NCBI GenBank assembly: GCA_035581425.1
Contig: DATJVP010000054.1
Coordinates: 1-57,316 of the forward strand
Direction of reading: 5' to 3'
From: DASZHJ01 sp035581425
Lineage (GTDB): Bacteria; Pseudomonadota; Alphaproteobacteria; ATCC43930; CGMCC-115725
DNA length: 57,316 bases
Shown: piece after piece, positions 39,420 through 48,252 of the stretch
How positions within the stretch are numbered: the stretch's first letter is position 1
Layout of the letters: each line of letters begins with the position of its first letter
Made by a program: the position numbers and the translations under genes
The notes under the pieces: model-generated
What the model was told of the DNA's origin: nothing
The model's input: only the letters and a program-made list of their open reading frames with translations
Database searches by the model: none

Positions 39420-40829
39420 TCAAATCCCGGCTTCGGTAACGTGCACTGGGAAAAGCTCCATCGGGTCGTTGACGCGCATGGTGTGGTTGAGCGTCCAGCG
39501 ATAGGCGGGGCTCGCGGGCATGACCTCGTCGAGCAAAAAAGCGACGCCGCCCGCCGTCCCCTTCACGTTCGGCAGGCGCGCATAAAACATTTGGCGCGTG
39601 CCGATCATGCAGACCTCTTCCGCGATCTCCTTCGTGGGCGCCACGCCCTGCACCACGATGCAAAGCTCGTGTCCGGGCCGGTCGCGCAGCGGCTCGAGAT
39701 CGCCGAGGATGCCGTCGCGGCCATAGACGGTGTAGCTGAGCTGATAGCCGCTTTCGCCGAAGCGCTCGCGCACCGCGGCCTTTGCCCAGGCGATCACCTC
39801 GTCGATTCGCGAGATCGTGTAGGGATCGCGGACTGCGGCCATTCCGACATAGCGCTCCCCGACCTTGCCCGCGCCTTCGAGCTTCACGCGCAGCTCCTTC
39901 GCGGGCACGAAGCGCGGGCCAGTGACGCGCGTGGTGCGCTCGTCCCATTGCTCATAGACGCATTGGCTCATATCGATGTGGCCGCCGAGGAAATACTCGT
40001 AATAGGGATTGCTGCGCTCGTACATGGAGTGCGCCGCGACCGAGGCGACGGTGCAGCGCTGTTCCGGCAGCATCGCCGTCACCTTCACATCCTCCTTGGT
40101 GATCTCGCCGATGATGGACTCCTTGCCGCCATAGGGCTCGGCGCAGAAGGAGGCGCACTCCATCACCTTGCCGTAGAAGTAGGCGAGCGCTTCGGGATAT
40201 CCCCTGCGGATCGCGGGCGCAGCGAAGATCGCGCAATCGCTGCTCCGCCCGCCAATGATGACATCCGCGCCCATGTCCAGGAGCTTGATGAAGGGATGGA
40301 CGCCTGCCACCGCGACGATGCGGTCGGTCGCTTCGAGCTCGGCGCGCGTGAGATCGGGCCTCCCGTCGAGGCCGCTCACAGTCTCGCCCGCCTCCATCCG
40401 CTTGCGCACGGCGTCCTTCGTAAGCTCGGAGTAGAAATAGCCGAGCTTGAAGCGGGGAATGCCGTGCTCACGCGCGAGCTCCTTGACGATCCCGACATAG
40501 CGGTCGACACGGCTGTTCGTGCCGGTGTCGCCCGCGGATCCGATCATCATTGGCACGTTGAGCTGCCGCGCGCCCACGAGCATCGCCTCGATGTCGTGTC
40601 GCTGCCAAGCGAGCGGGCTCGCGCTGCCGTCCGAGCCCAGCGGAACCGGTCCGCAGTCGCAGCTTCCGGAATCGCAAGCGACCATGTCGGGCTCGGCCGC
40701 GAGGCCGAGACGGAAACTCCCGAGCTTGGTCGGCGCGAATCCCAGGTGCCCGTTCGGACAGAGAATGCGCAGGCCGCGATTGAGGCGCTGCTGGCTCGCG
40801 GTCCTCGGACCCTCCTGATCGATCGTCAT
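39420..40829 (-). CDS. acyclic terpene utilisation AtuA / DUF1446 family protein
   Basis: Protein of 469 aa. LRILCPNGHLGFAPTKLGSF, DSGSCDCGPVPLGSDGSAS, IGSAGDTGTNSRVDRYVGIV and the mid-protein ADVIIGGRSSDCAIFAAPAI are family features. AtuA is genetically linked to citronellol/geraniol breakdown in Pseudomonas, but most DUF1446 members sit outside terpene clusters and the biochemical role is unsettled. Here partners are DUF4387, an amidase and an ABC importer, with no atu acyl-CoA enzymes, so terpene use is not inferred. It starts 25 bases after the ATPase gene. Confidence 0.82.
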   Translation of the reverse strand: MTIDQEGPRTASQQRLNRGLRILCPNGHLGFAPTKLGSFRLGLAAEPDMVACDSGSCDCGPVPLGSDGSASPLAWQRHDIEAMLVGARQLNVPMMIGSAGDTGTNSRVDRYVGIVKELAREHGIPRFKLGYFYSELTKDAVRKRMEAGETVSGLDGRPDLTRAELEATDRIVAVAGVHPFIKLLDMGADVIIGGRSSDCAIFAAPAIRRGYPEALAYFYGKVMECASFCAEPYGGKESIIGEITKEDVKVTAMLPEQRCTVASVAAHSMYERSNPYYEYFLGGHIDMSQCVYEQWDERTTRVTGPRFVPAKELRVKLEGAGKVGERYVGMAAVRDPYTISRIDEVIAWAKAAVRERFGESGYQLSYTVYGRDGILGDLEPLRDRPGHELCIVVQGVAPTKEIAEEVCMIGTRQMFYARLPNVKGTAGGVAFLLDEVMPASPAYRWTLNHTMRVNDPMELFPVHVTEAGI

Positions 40830-40854
40830 TCCATCCTACCCATGCCTGTTTCCG

Positions 40855-41934
40855 TCACTCCCGCAGTACCAAGCAGCGGTCGGGGTCGACCCGCCACCGC
40901 ACCTCACGGCCATCCGATAGCTCTGGGCGAGGCCGGTCGTGCACACAGATTTCGATGGGCCCCGAGCGCACATAATAGTGAGCGACGTCGCCGAGGAAAA
41001 GCGAGCGCGCCACGACGCCCGTGATTCCGTCGCCCGCCGTCTCCAGCCGGATGTCGACGGGACGGACGCCGATGGCGGCCGCGCGCGGGGCATTTCCGTC
41101 CGCAACGGGGTCGCGCGCGCGGAGGACGATGTCGCCGGCCAATCGCGCCTCGACGTAGCGGCCTTGACCCGCGAGCGGGCGCAGCTCGGCATCGATTATG
41201 TTCCGCATGCCGAGGAAGGCCGCGACGAAGCGCGTCCGCGGCTCCGCGTAGATCTCGGCGGGCGAACCCAACTGCTCGATGCGTCCTCCGCGCATGACCG
41301 CGATCCGGTCGGAGAGCGCGAAGGCCTCCTCCTGATCGTGCGTCACGTAGACCGAGGTCATGCCGAGACGGCGTCGGAGCTCGCTCAGCTCCGCGCGCAT
41401 GGCAATCCGCAATTGCGCATCCAGGTTTGAGAGCGGCTCGTCCAGCAACATGACCTTGCTGTCGCAGGCGATGGCGCGCGCGAGTGCGACGCGCTGCTGC
41501 TGACCGCCGGAGAGCCGGCTCGCGGGGCGCTCCGCGAACCCCGCGAGATCGACAAGGGCGAGCGCCCGCTCGACCGCAGGCCGCGCCCGCTCGCGCCCGA
41601 TCCCGCGGACCCGAAAGGCGAAGCCGACATTGTCGAAGACGCTCATGTGCGGCCAGATCGCGTAGGACTGAAAGACCATGGAGAGGCCGCGCTTCTCCGG
41701 CGGCACGTTGAGCCCTTGGACCGAGTCGAAAACCGGTGCGCCATCGATGACGATGCGCCCTGCGCTCGGCGTCTCGAGTCCCGCGACGGCGCGAAGCGTC
41801 GTGGTCTTGCCGCAGCCGGAGGGGCCGAGCAGGGTCAGATGCTCGCCCCTCTCGACCGAAAATGCGACGCCCTCGACCGCGGCGATCGGGCCGTAGCTCA
41901 CGCCGAGGCTCTCGACCGCGAGGAACGCGCTCAC
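40855..41934 (-). CDS. iron/polyamine-type ABC transporter ATP-binding protein (FbpC/PotA-like)
   Basis: ATPase of 359 aa with Walker A GPSGCGKTT, Q-loop VFQSYAIWPHMS, signature LSGGQQQRVALARA, Walker B VMLLDEPLSNLD and H-loop VTHDQEEA, all intact. A TOBE-type regulatory domain follows from about residue 235 (RFVAAFLGMRNIIDAELRP, AIGVRPVDIRLE). It overlaps the permease gene by four bases. It supplies energy to the importer encoded by the next two genes of the minus-strand operon. Confidence 0.93.
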   Translation of the reverse strand: MSAFLAVESLGVSYGPIAAVEGVAFSVERGEHLTLLGPSGCGKTTTLRAVAGLETPSAGRIVIDGAPVFDSVQGLNVPPEKRGLSMVFQSYAIWPHMSVFDNVGFAFRVRGIGRERARPAVERALALVDLAGFAERPASRLSGGQQQRVALARAIACDSKVMLLDEPLSNLDAQLRIAMRAELSELRRRLGMTSVYVTHDQEEAFALSDRIAVMRGGRIEQLGSPAEIYAEPRTRFVAAFLGMRNIIDAELRPLAGQGRYVEARLAGDIVLRARDPVADGNAPRAAAIGVRPVDIRLETAGDGITGVVARSLFLGDVAHYYVRSGPIEICVHDRPRPELSDGREVRWRVDPDRCLVLRE

Positions 41935-43535
41935 GCCACGACCTCGCGCGGGCGGGCTCGGCCGAAGGCCAGGAGAACGAGGAAGGTGATCGCGAGCTGG
42001 ATCACGCTCAGCGCCGCCAGGGCGTTCACGTTGCCGGCTTCCCAGAGGTCGAAGACCGCTACCGAGAGAACGGTGGTGCGGCTCGTGTAGAGCAGGATCG
42101 ACGAGCTGATCTCCTGCACCGACAGGATGAAGAGCAGCGACCAGGTCGCGACGAGCGTCGGAGCCGTCAGCGGCAGGGTGATCCAGCGGATGGTCTTGCT
42201 CCAGGTCGCGCCCGTCATGCGCGCGGCATCCTCAAGCTCGGCGTGCAACTGACGGAGCGCGCCCGAGCCTGCGCGCACGGCGATCGGCAGATAGTGCGTG
42301 AGATAGGCGATAAGCAAGATCGCGATCGTGCCGTAAACCGGCAGCGCCTTCGCGCGGACATAGACCCAGAGGAGCCCGAGCGCCAATACCATCGAGGGCA
42401 TGGCCAGCGGGAACATGCTGACCTGATCGAGATAGGCGCTCAATCGACCCGGCCTGCGCACGATCGACCAGCTCAGCGCGAGGCCGAGCGCGCATCCCAG
42501 GGTCGCCGTCGCCACGCCGAGAATGAGGCTGTTCTCCATCGCGAGATAGGTCTTCGGATATTCGAAGAGCACGTAGCGGAAGTGCTTGAAGCCGAATTCC
42601 ATGAGGTCCGGGTCGACCGTGATGAAATTGACGAGTGCGGCCCAGAGCAGAGTAGCGACGGGAAGCACCACCGCGACCGCGACGTAGAAGGCCGCGAATA
42701 CCGCGAGGAGATGGCGAGGCCACCCTATCTCGAGCATGCGCGGGCGGAACGCCTTGCCAGTTACGGTCGCGTAGGAGTGGCGGCGGAGGAATCGCGTCTG
42801 CAACCAAGTGAGCCCGGCGGTGACAGTGAGCAGCAACAATCCCCAGACTGCGGCTTGCGCAAGGCGCGGCGGGAAGTTGTTGAGGGAGCGGTAGATCTCG
42901 GTCCCCGCGACGTAGAAGCCGCTGGGCATGCCCAGTACCGCCGGCACGCTGAAGAGACCCATCGCCTGAACGAAAACCAGGAGGGCGCTGCCGAGGATCG
43001 CCGGCAGCATCAGCGGCAATGTCACGATCCGGAGCGACTGGAAGGTCGAGGCGCCGTGAATCCGCGCGCTCTCCTCGAGCGCGGGGTCCATGCTGCGGAG
43101 CGCCGCGGAGATCAGCAGGAAGGGGAGCGGCACATAAGCGAGTGCCGCGACGAAGACGACGCCGCCGCTGGTCTCGAGATTGACGAGGCTGTCGATTCCC
43201 AGAAGACGCCGGCAGAGGAGGTTGATCAACCCTCCGCGCGGCGAGCCCAACCAGGCCCAGGCAATCGCCGTTAGGAGCGGCGTGATGTAGAGCGGGAGGG
43301 TCACGAGACGCGAGAGGAGCGCGCGTCCCGGCGTGTCGATCCGCGCGAGCGCGAGAGCGAGCGCACCACCGAGGGCAACCGCGAAGACGGTTGTGCCGAC
43401 GCCCACAATGGCGGTGTTCGCAATGATACGGGTGGAGCCGAGCACGTCGAGGAAGGGGCGCGCGCTGAGGCCGCCGGCATCTGTGGCGGCGCCGATTGCG
43501 ACCGCGGCGAGCGGCAGGATGACGAGCCACGTCAC
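41931..43535 (-). CDS. iron/polyamine-type ABC transporter permease, fused two-domain form (FbpB-like)
   Basis: Inner-membrane permease of about 534 aa with two copies of the permease domain. Each has an EAA loop: EESARIHGASTFQSLRIVTL in the first half and EDAARMTGATWSKTIRWITL in the second. About twelve hydrophobic segments are visible. The start is uncertain: the only start codon after the upstream stop and near the first helix is GTG 43535 (VTWLVILPLAAV), which leaves almost no residues before the helix and lacks a close ribosome site. A start inside the preceding gene is possible. Substrate unknown. Confidence 0.85.
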   Translation of the reverse strand: MTWLVILPLAAVAIGAATDAGGLSARPFLDVLGSTRIIANTAIVGVGTTVFAVALGGALALALARIDTPGRALLSRLVTLPLYITPLLTAIAWAWLGSPRGGLINLLCRRLLGIDSLVNLETSGGVVFVAALAYVPLPFLLISAALRSMDPALEESARIHGASTFQSLRIVTLPLMLPAILGSALLVFVQAMGLFSVPAVLGMPSGFYVAGTEIYRSLNNFPPRLAQAAVWGLLLLTVTAGLTWLQTRFLRRHSYATVTGKAFRPRMLEIGWPRHLLAVFAAFYVAVAVVLPVATLLWAALVNFITVDPDLMEFGFKHFRYVLFEYPKTYLAMENSLILGVATATLGCALGLALSWSIVRRPGRLSAYLDQVSMFPLAMPSMVLALGLLWVYVRAKALPVYGTIAILLIAYLTHYLPIAVRAGSGALRQLHAELEDAARMTGATWSKTIRWITLPLTAPTLVATWSLLFILSVQEISSSILLYTSRTTVLSVAVFDLWEAGNVNALAALSVIQLAITFLVLLAFGRARPREVVA

Positions 43536-43596
43536 GACGACGGCGAGGCCCGCTCCGACGGCGGTCTCGGTCGAGACGCCGCCACGGAGCCTCGCG

Positions 43597-44646
43597 TCAG
43601 GTCTTGAAGATCGAGTCGAAATGCTCGGGGAAATTGGCCGAGGCCTTCTCGTAGTCCGCGAGATCCTGGGGCAGGAGCGGCTTGGTCTCTGCGAGGGGCA
43701 ATTGCCCCTCGGGCGGCGGCACGTCGCGTCGGGGCGAGTAGACGCTGAAGATGTCATGCGCGAGAAGCGTGTTGCCGTCGTGCGAGAGCGTGAAATCCAC
43801 GAAGAGCTTGGCCGCGTTCGGATGCGGCGCTCCCTTGAGGATCGCGATCGGCGCGAGCGCGAGCGGCATGCCTTCGGTCGGATAGATACCGACGATGCCG
43901 GCCTTGACGGCGTCGGGCTCGAAGGCGCGGAAGTGATCGACGGTGGCGCCCACAAGCGCCTCGCCGCGCACCAGGAGGTCGATGAGTTGGGCGGAGGTCG
44001 CGACGATGACCGGCTTCTGCGCGCCCCATTTCCGCATGAAGTCGATGCCCAGCAGCTTCTCCAGCACGTACATCTGGTTGAAGGCCGTGCCGGCCGCGGA
44101 GTCCTGGATGATGAGCTTCCGCCCCGCGAATTCCGGCCTCAGGATGTCCAGCCAGGACTTCGGCGCCTTCTCTGGCGGCAAGACGTTCTTGTTGTAGGCC
44201 ATGATGACGCCGATGATGCGCGCCGTCGTCCAGAAATCGCCGCCATGCGCATCCTCCGGAAAGGCCGCGAGCTCCGGCGAATGATAGGGAAGAAGCTGCC
44301 CGCTCCGCGTCATCTGCAGGTAGGGCACGAGATTGGCGATGTGAAGCGCGTCGAAGCTAAGATTGCCCGCGCTCATCTCGGCGCTGACGCGCGCGAGGAC
44401 CCGGCCGGTCGGCGCGGAATAGTATCCGCTGCTCACGTCGAGGAACGGGTACTTCGCCTTGAAGGCGTCCATAAATTTGGGAAACCCCGCGGCCGAGACG
44501 GAAGTCGCGAAGGCGAGTGCGCCTTCTTTCTTCGCACCCTCGACGAGGGTCGCCTGCTCCTGCGCGGAGGCACGGCGCAGGCGGGGAAGCGCCATCGCGC
44601 CCGCGAGCAGGCCTGTCAGCAGCGTGCGTCGATCGAATCCGGACAT
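43597..44646 (-). CDS. extracellular solute-binding protein, iron/polyamine type (SBP_bac_1/FbpA-like)
   Basis: Periplasmic receptor of 349 aa. The N-terminus MSGFDRRTLLTGLLAGAMAL carries twin arginines and a hydrophobic core ending near ASAQE, compatible with Tat or Sec export. TLVEGAKKEGALAFATS is the classic first segment of the family, with MAYNKNVLPPEKAPKSWLDI and DIFSVYSPRRDVPPPEGQLP later. Family members bind ferric ion, polyamines, phosphonates or thiamine; no tyrosine-rich iron site is obvious, so an organic ligand is likely. It follows the MoaD-like gene by 22 bases. Confidence 0.9.
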   Translation of the reverse strand: MSGFDRRTLLTGLLAGAMALPRLRRASAQEQATLVEGAKKEGALAFATSVSAAGFPKFMDAFKAKYPFLDVSSGYYSAPTGRVLARVSAEMSAGNLSFDALHIANLVPYLQMTRSGQLLPYHSPELAAFPEDAHGGDFWTTARIIGVIMAYNKNVLPPEKAPKSWLDILRPEFAGRKLIIQDSAAGTAFNQMYVLEKLLGIDFMRKWGAQKPVIVATSAQLIDLLVRGEALVGATVDHFRAFEPDAVKAGIVGIYPTEGMPLALAPIAILKGAPHPNAAKLFVDFTLSHDGNTLLAHDIFSVYSPRRDVPPPEGQLPLAETKPLLPQDLADYEKASANFPEHFDSIFKT

Positions 44647-44668
44647 CACGCCCTCCTCCGAGCCCGGT

Positions 44669-44974
44669 TCAGCCGCCTTCGAGTTTCGGTATGAAAAAGA
44701 TTTCGGAGCCCGGACGGACCGTCTGGTAATAGCCGACCTCGTGGATCTCGCCGTCGATCGCGACCGTCGTCTCCTCCTCGAGATGCTCGCCGAGGCCGGG
44801 ATGCAGACGGTCCATTTCCTTGATGATGCCGCGGAGGTTCTTGGCGACGATCGCGAACTCAGTGACCCCACCGGTATAGCGGCGGCTGAGCCCGCCCGTC
44901 AGTACCACGCGAGCGGGCGCCGGCGGCGACGTCGGCGAGGCGGCCGGCGCCCTATTGCTACTTCTTATCGGCAT
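44669..44974 (-). CDS. MoaD/ThiS-like ubiquitin-fold sulfur-carrier protein
   Basis: Protein of at most 101 aa with a beta-grasp core (FAIVAKNLRGIIKEMDRLHP, VAIDGEIHEVGYYQTVRPGS) and the required C-terminal Gly-Gly (FFIPKLEGG), the site that becomes a thiocarboxylate for sulfur transfer. MoaD carries sulfur into molybdopterin. The gene lies between a molybdenum hydroxylase gene, which it overlaps by 17 bases if the ATG is used, and an importer gene. A GTG about 23 codons in (VVLTGG) could be the true start. It may be a dedicated sulfur donor for the neighbouring enzyme's cofactor, or serve another thiolation. Confidence 0.78.
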   Translation of the reverse strand: MPIRSSNRAPAASPTSPPAPARVVLTGGLSRRYTGGVTEFAIVAKNLRGIIKEMDRLHPGLGEHLEEETTVAIDGEIHEVGYYQTVRPGSEIFFIPKLEGG

Positions 44975-47243
44975 CGAGCGCGGCGAGCACTTTGGGCGGT
45001 GACATCGGCAGCACCGTCATGCGCGGACCGGCGGCGCGCTGGATCGCGTTTGCGATAGCCGCCATCGGCGGGCAGATGTTCACCTCGGCCACGCCCTTGG
45101 CACCGTAGGGATGGCCGGGGTTCGGTACCTCCACCAGCACCGTCTCGATCATCGGGAGGTCGGATGCCACGGGAATTCGATAGTCGAGGAAGCCCGGATT
45201 CTCGAGCCGGCCCTTCTTGTCGTAGACGTACTCCTCGTTGAGCGCCCAGCCGATCCCCTGCACGACGCCGCCCTGGATCTGGCCCTCGACATAGCTCGGA
45301 TGGATCGCGCGGCCCACATCCTGCGCTGCGACGAAGTTGAGGATCGTCACCTTGCCTGTCTCGGGATCGACCTCGACGTCGCAGAAATGCGTGGCGAAAC
45401 CCGGTGCCACCGCGCCGGGATTGGCGGAAGCGGCGGCGACGATGGGCCCGCCCGTCAGCCCGCGCTTCGCCGCGATCTCCTTGAGGGGCATCGGCTTGAA
45501 GTCGCCGACATTGCTGCCGGCGGGCTTCGCATGGCCGTTCTCCCAGATCACGCCTTCGGGATCGACGTCCCACATCATCGCGGCGCGCACGCAGAGATCC
45601 TTGATGATCTTTTTGGTCGCTTCGACCACCGCGATTCCCGTCGCGAAGGTGACGCGAGAGCCGCCGGTGACGTGCGTGTATCCGACGGAGGCGGTGTCGG
45701 CGACGATCGGGCGGACGCGGTCGTAGTCGATGCCGAGCGTCTCCGCTGCCATGATCGCCATCGATGCGCGCGAGCCGCCAATGTCGGGGCTGCCGGTCGC
45801 GACGACGACGGTCCCGTCCTCGTTCACGTGCACGGTCGCGCTGGATTCGCCGCCGCCGTTGAACCAATAGCCGGACGCAACGCCGCGGCCCTGGTTCTTG
45901 CCGAGCTTCTTCTTGTAAGCGGGATGGCGCAGCAGCGCCTCCACGGTCTCGGCATAGCCGTTGTGCGCGAGCTTCGGGCCGTAAATCATCTGCGTTCCCG
46001 AACGTGCGGCGTTCTTGAGGCGGAGCTCAAGCGGGTCCATTCCGATCTTTTGCGCGATCACGTCGAGGACGCTCTCGACCGCGAAGGCCGAGATCGGCGA
46101 GCCCGGTGCGCGATAGGCGGCAGCCTTCGGCCGGTTGCAGACGACGTCGTAGCCGATCGTGCGCGCATTCGCGATGTCGTAGGGGGCGAAGGCGCACATG
46201 CAGGCGTTCATGACCGGCGAGCCCGGGAAGGCACCGGCCTGGAACTTGAAGAGCCCATCGGCCGCGACGATCTTGCCGTCGCGCTTGTAGCCGATCTTGA
46301 CGGTCATCGAGGAGCCGGAGGTCGGCCCCGTCGCGCGGAACACGTCCTCGCGGCTCATGGTGACCTTGACGGGATGCCCCGTCTTCTTTGCGAGCATGGT
46401 CGCGACGGGCTCGACATAGATCACGGTCTTGCCGCCGAAGCCGCCGCCGATCTCCGCGGGATAGACGCGGAGGTCGCCGAGCTTCATGCCCAAGAGCTGC
46501 GCCGTCAGCGCGCGCACCACGAAGTGCCCTTGGCTCGAGCTCCAGAGCTCACCCTGCCCGTCGGCCTCGAAGCGCGCGACGCAAGCCTGCGGCTCGATGT
46601 AGGCCTGATGCACGGGTTCCGTCTTGAACGACATCTCGACGACGCCGTCCGCCTCCGCGAAACCCTTCTCGATATCGCCGATCTTGAATTCGAGGCGTTT
46701 CGATATGTTCGAGGGTTTCGTGGGCGCGGGCTCGATGCCGCGGGTGATCATGTCCGGGAAGAGGAGCGGCGCATCGGGCCGCATCGCGTCCTCGACATCG
46801 ATCGCGTGCGGCAGCACCTCGTATTTGACATCGATGAGCGCGAGCGCCTCGTCCGCGATCGACTTGCTGGTCGCGGCGACGGCCGCGACCGCATGGCCCT
46901 CGTAGAGCACTTTCTCGCGCGCCATGATGTTGCGCGTCACGTGCCAGAAATTGACCGCGACGCGTTCGGGACCGACGTATTCGAATTTCTGTTCCGGGAA
47001 ATCCGCGGAGGTGATGACCGCTTTCACGCCGGGCAGCGCCGCCGCCCTCGAGGTGTCGATCGAGAGGATGCGCGCGTGCGCGTGCGGCGAGCGCAGGATG
47101 CGCCCAACCAGCATACCGGGCAAGGTGAAGTCGGCGCCATATTGCGCGAGCCCCGTCACCTTCGGCACGCCGTCGGGCCGGATCGGGCGGGTGCCCACCC
47201 ATTTGAATGGCTTGGTCGCTTCCTTCGGGATGATGTCGTCCAC
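44958..47243 (-). CDS. xanthine dehydrogenase / CO dehydrogenase family molybdopterin-binding large subunit
   Basis: Catalytic subunit of 761 aa of a molybdenum hydroxylase. Markers in order: KVTGLAQYGADFTLPGMLVG, SAD-containing AVITSADFP, YEGHAVAAVAA, EIGGGFGGK (cofactor loop), AYRAPGSPISAFAVES and the C-terminal GAKGVAE with the active-site glutamate. I chose the GTG at 47243, which has GCGAGG five bases upstream; the longer frame adds unrelated residues. FAD and 2Fe-2S subunits are encoded divergently at 47380-48725. It oxidises an aldehyde, heterocycle or similar; no residue pattern identifies the substrate. It heads the minus-strand operon running to the amidase. Confidence 0.92.
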   Translation of the reverse strand: MDDIIPKEATKPFKWVGTRPIRPDGVPKVTGLAQYGADFTLPGMLVGRILRSPHAHARILSIDTSRAAALPGVKAVITSADFPEQKFEYVGPERVAVNFWHVTRNIMAREKVLYEGHAVAAVAATSKSIADEALALIDVKYEVLPHAIDVEDAMRPDAPLLFPDMITRGIEPAPTKPSNISKRLEFKIGDIEKGFAEADGVVEMSFKTEPVHQAYIEPQACVARFEADGQGELWSSSQGHFVVRALTAQLLGMKLGDLRVYPAEIGGGFGGKTVIYVEPVATMLAKKTGHPVKVTMSREDVFRATGPTSGSSMTVKIGYKRDGKIVAADGLFKFQAGAFPGSPVMNACMCAFAPYDIANARTIGYDVVCNRPKAAAYRAPGSPISAFAVESVLDVIAQKIGMDPLELRLKNAARSGTQMIYGPKLAHNGYAETVEALLRHPAYKKKLGKNQGRGVASGYWFNGGGESSATVHVNEDGTVVVATGSPDIGGSRASMAIMAAETLGIDYDRVRPIVADTASVGYTHVTGGSRVTFATGIAVVEATKKIIKDLCVRAAMMWDVDPEGVIWENGHAKPAGSNVGDFKPMPLKEIAAKRGLTGGPIVAAASANPGAVAPGFATHFCDVEVDPETGKVTILNFVAAQDVGRAIHPSYVEGQIQGGVVQGIGWALNEEYVYDKKGRLENPGFLDYRIPVASDLPMIETVLVEVPNPGHPYGAKGVAEVNICPPMAAIANAIQRAAGPRMTVLPMSPPKVLAALDADKK

Positions 47244-47379
47244 GGCTGCCTCGCTGCTAAGGGCCCGTTCGTCGCTCGCTCCGCTAGGGTCGCGCGGGGC
47301 GCGCGCAAATGCAAGCCTTCGCCCTCGACCGCCGCGCCTTGCTGGACTATCGTTTCCGCGGGTTAATTCGGGAGCGAAC

Positions 47380-48252
47380 ATGGCAAGGCTAGCCTACGAG
47401 GCCCCCTCGACGCCCGAGGAGGCGGTTCGGATTTTGGCCGGCGCATCCGGCCGCGCGAAGGTGCTCTCCGGCGGCACCGACCTATTGGTTCAACTCCGCT
47501 CGGGCCGCGCAAAGCCCGAGCTCATCCTCGACATCAAGAAGATCGCGGGCATTTCCGGAGTTCGCGAGCGCGATGGCGGCTTCGTCATCGGCGCTGCGAC
47601 ACCCGGCGCGGTGCTCGGCGAGCACGAGGGCCTCGCAAAGGCCTGGCCCGGTGTGGTCGAGGCAGCGAACCTTATCGGCTCGACTCAGATACAGGGCCGC
47701 GCTTCGCTCGGCGGCAATCTCTGTAATGCGTCGCCGGCGGCAGACAGCGTTCCCGCGCTGATCGCGGCGCGCGCGACCTGTGTCGTCGTTGGCTCGAAGG
47801 GCCGGCGCGAGGTTCCGGTCGAGAGCATCGCCACCGGACCCGGCCGCACCTCGCTCGCGGCGGACGAATTCGTGCTCGATTTCCATTTGCCGAAGCGCCC
47901 GCCGCGCGCATCGGACGCTTATCTCCGCTTCATTCCGCGGACCGAGATGGACATCGCGGTGGTGGGTGCGGGCGTCGACCTCACGCTCGATGCTGCGGGC
48001 ATCATCAGGGATGCGCGTGTGGCGCTGGGCGCGGTCGCTCCGACGGCGCTCCTCGTGCCCGAGGCCGCGAAGGCTCTTATTGGGCGGAAGCTCGACGAGA
48101 CCGCGCTTGCAGGGCTCGACGCCGCCTGCCGCAGCGCCTGCAAGCCCATCGACGACAAGCGCGGCACCATCGAATACCGGATCAAGGTCGCGGGCGTGAT
48201 CGCGCGCCGTACGGCCGCCATCGCCTATGCGCGCGCGGAGGAACGCAAATGA
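47380..48252 (+). CDS. FAD-binding medium subunit of molybdenum hydroxylase (CoxM-like)
   Basis: Flavoprotein of 290 aa. KVLSGGTDLLVQLRSGRAKP and the pair IGSTQIQGRASLGGNLCNAS bind FAD as in CoxM and the FAD domain of xanthine dehydrogenase; FIPRTEMDIAVVGAGVDL is the later conserved strand. GGGAG precedes the ATG. It passes electrons from the 2Fe-2S subunit to an acceptor. It overlaps the coxS-like gene by four bases and is divergent from the large-subunit gene, so a 136-base region must hold both promoters. Confidence 0.92.
   Translation: MARLAYEAPSTPEEAVRILAGASGRAKVLSGGTDLLVQLRSGRAKPELILDIKKIAGISGVRERDGGFVIGAATPGAVLGEHEGLAKAWPGVVEAANLIGSTQIQGRASLGGNLCNASPAADSVPALIAARATCVVVGSKGRREVPVESIATGPGRTSLAADEFVLDFHLPKRPPRASDAYLRFIPRTEMDIAVVGAGVDLTLDAAGIIRDARVALGAVAPTALLVPEAAKALIGRKLDETALAGLDAACRSACKPIDDKRGTIEYRIKVAGVIARRTAAIAYARAEERK

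Noticed and set aside
38856..41024. A 722-codon plus-strand open frame opposite the amidase, DUF4387 and AtuA genes
   Set aside because: It crosses three real genes on the other strand and shows no family features.
45111..47366. A 751-codon plus-strand open frame opposite the molybdenum hydroxylase large subunit
   Set aside because: Shadow of the hydroxylase gene. It has no motif and overlaps the true coxM start region.
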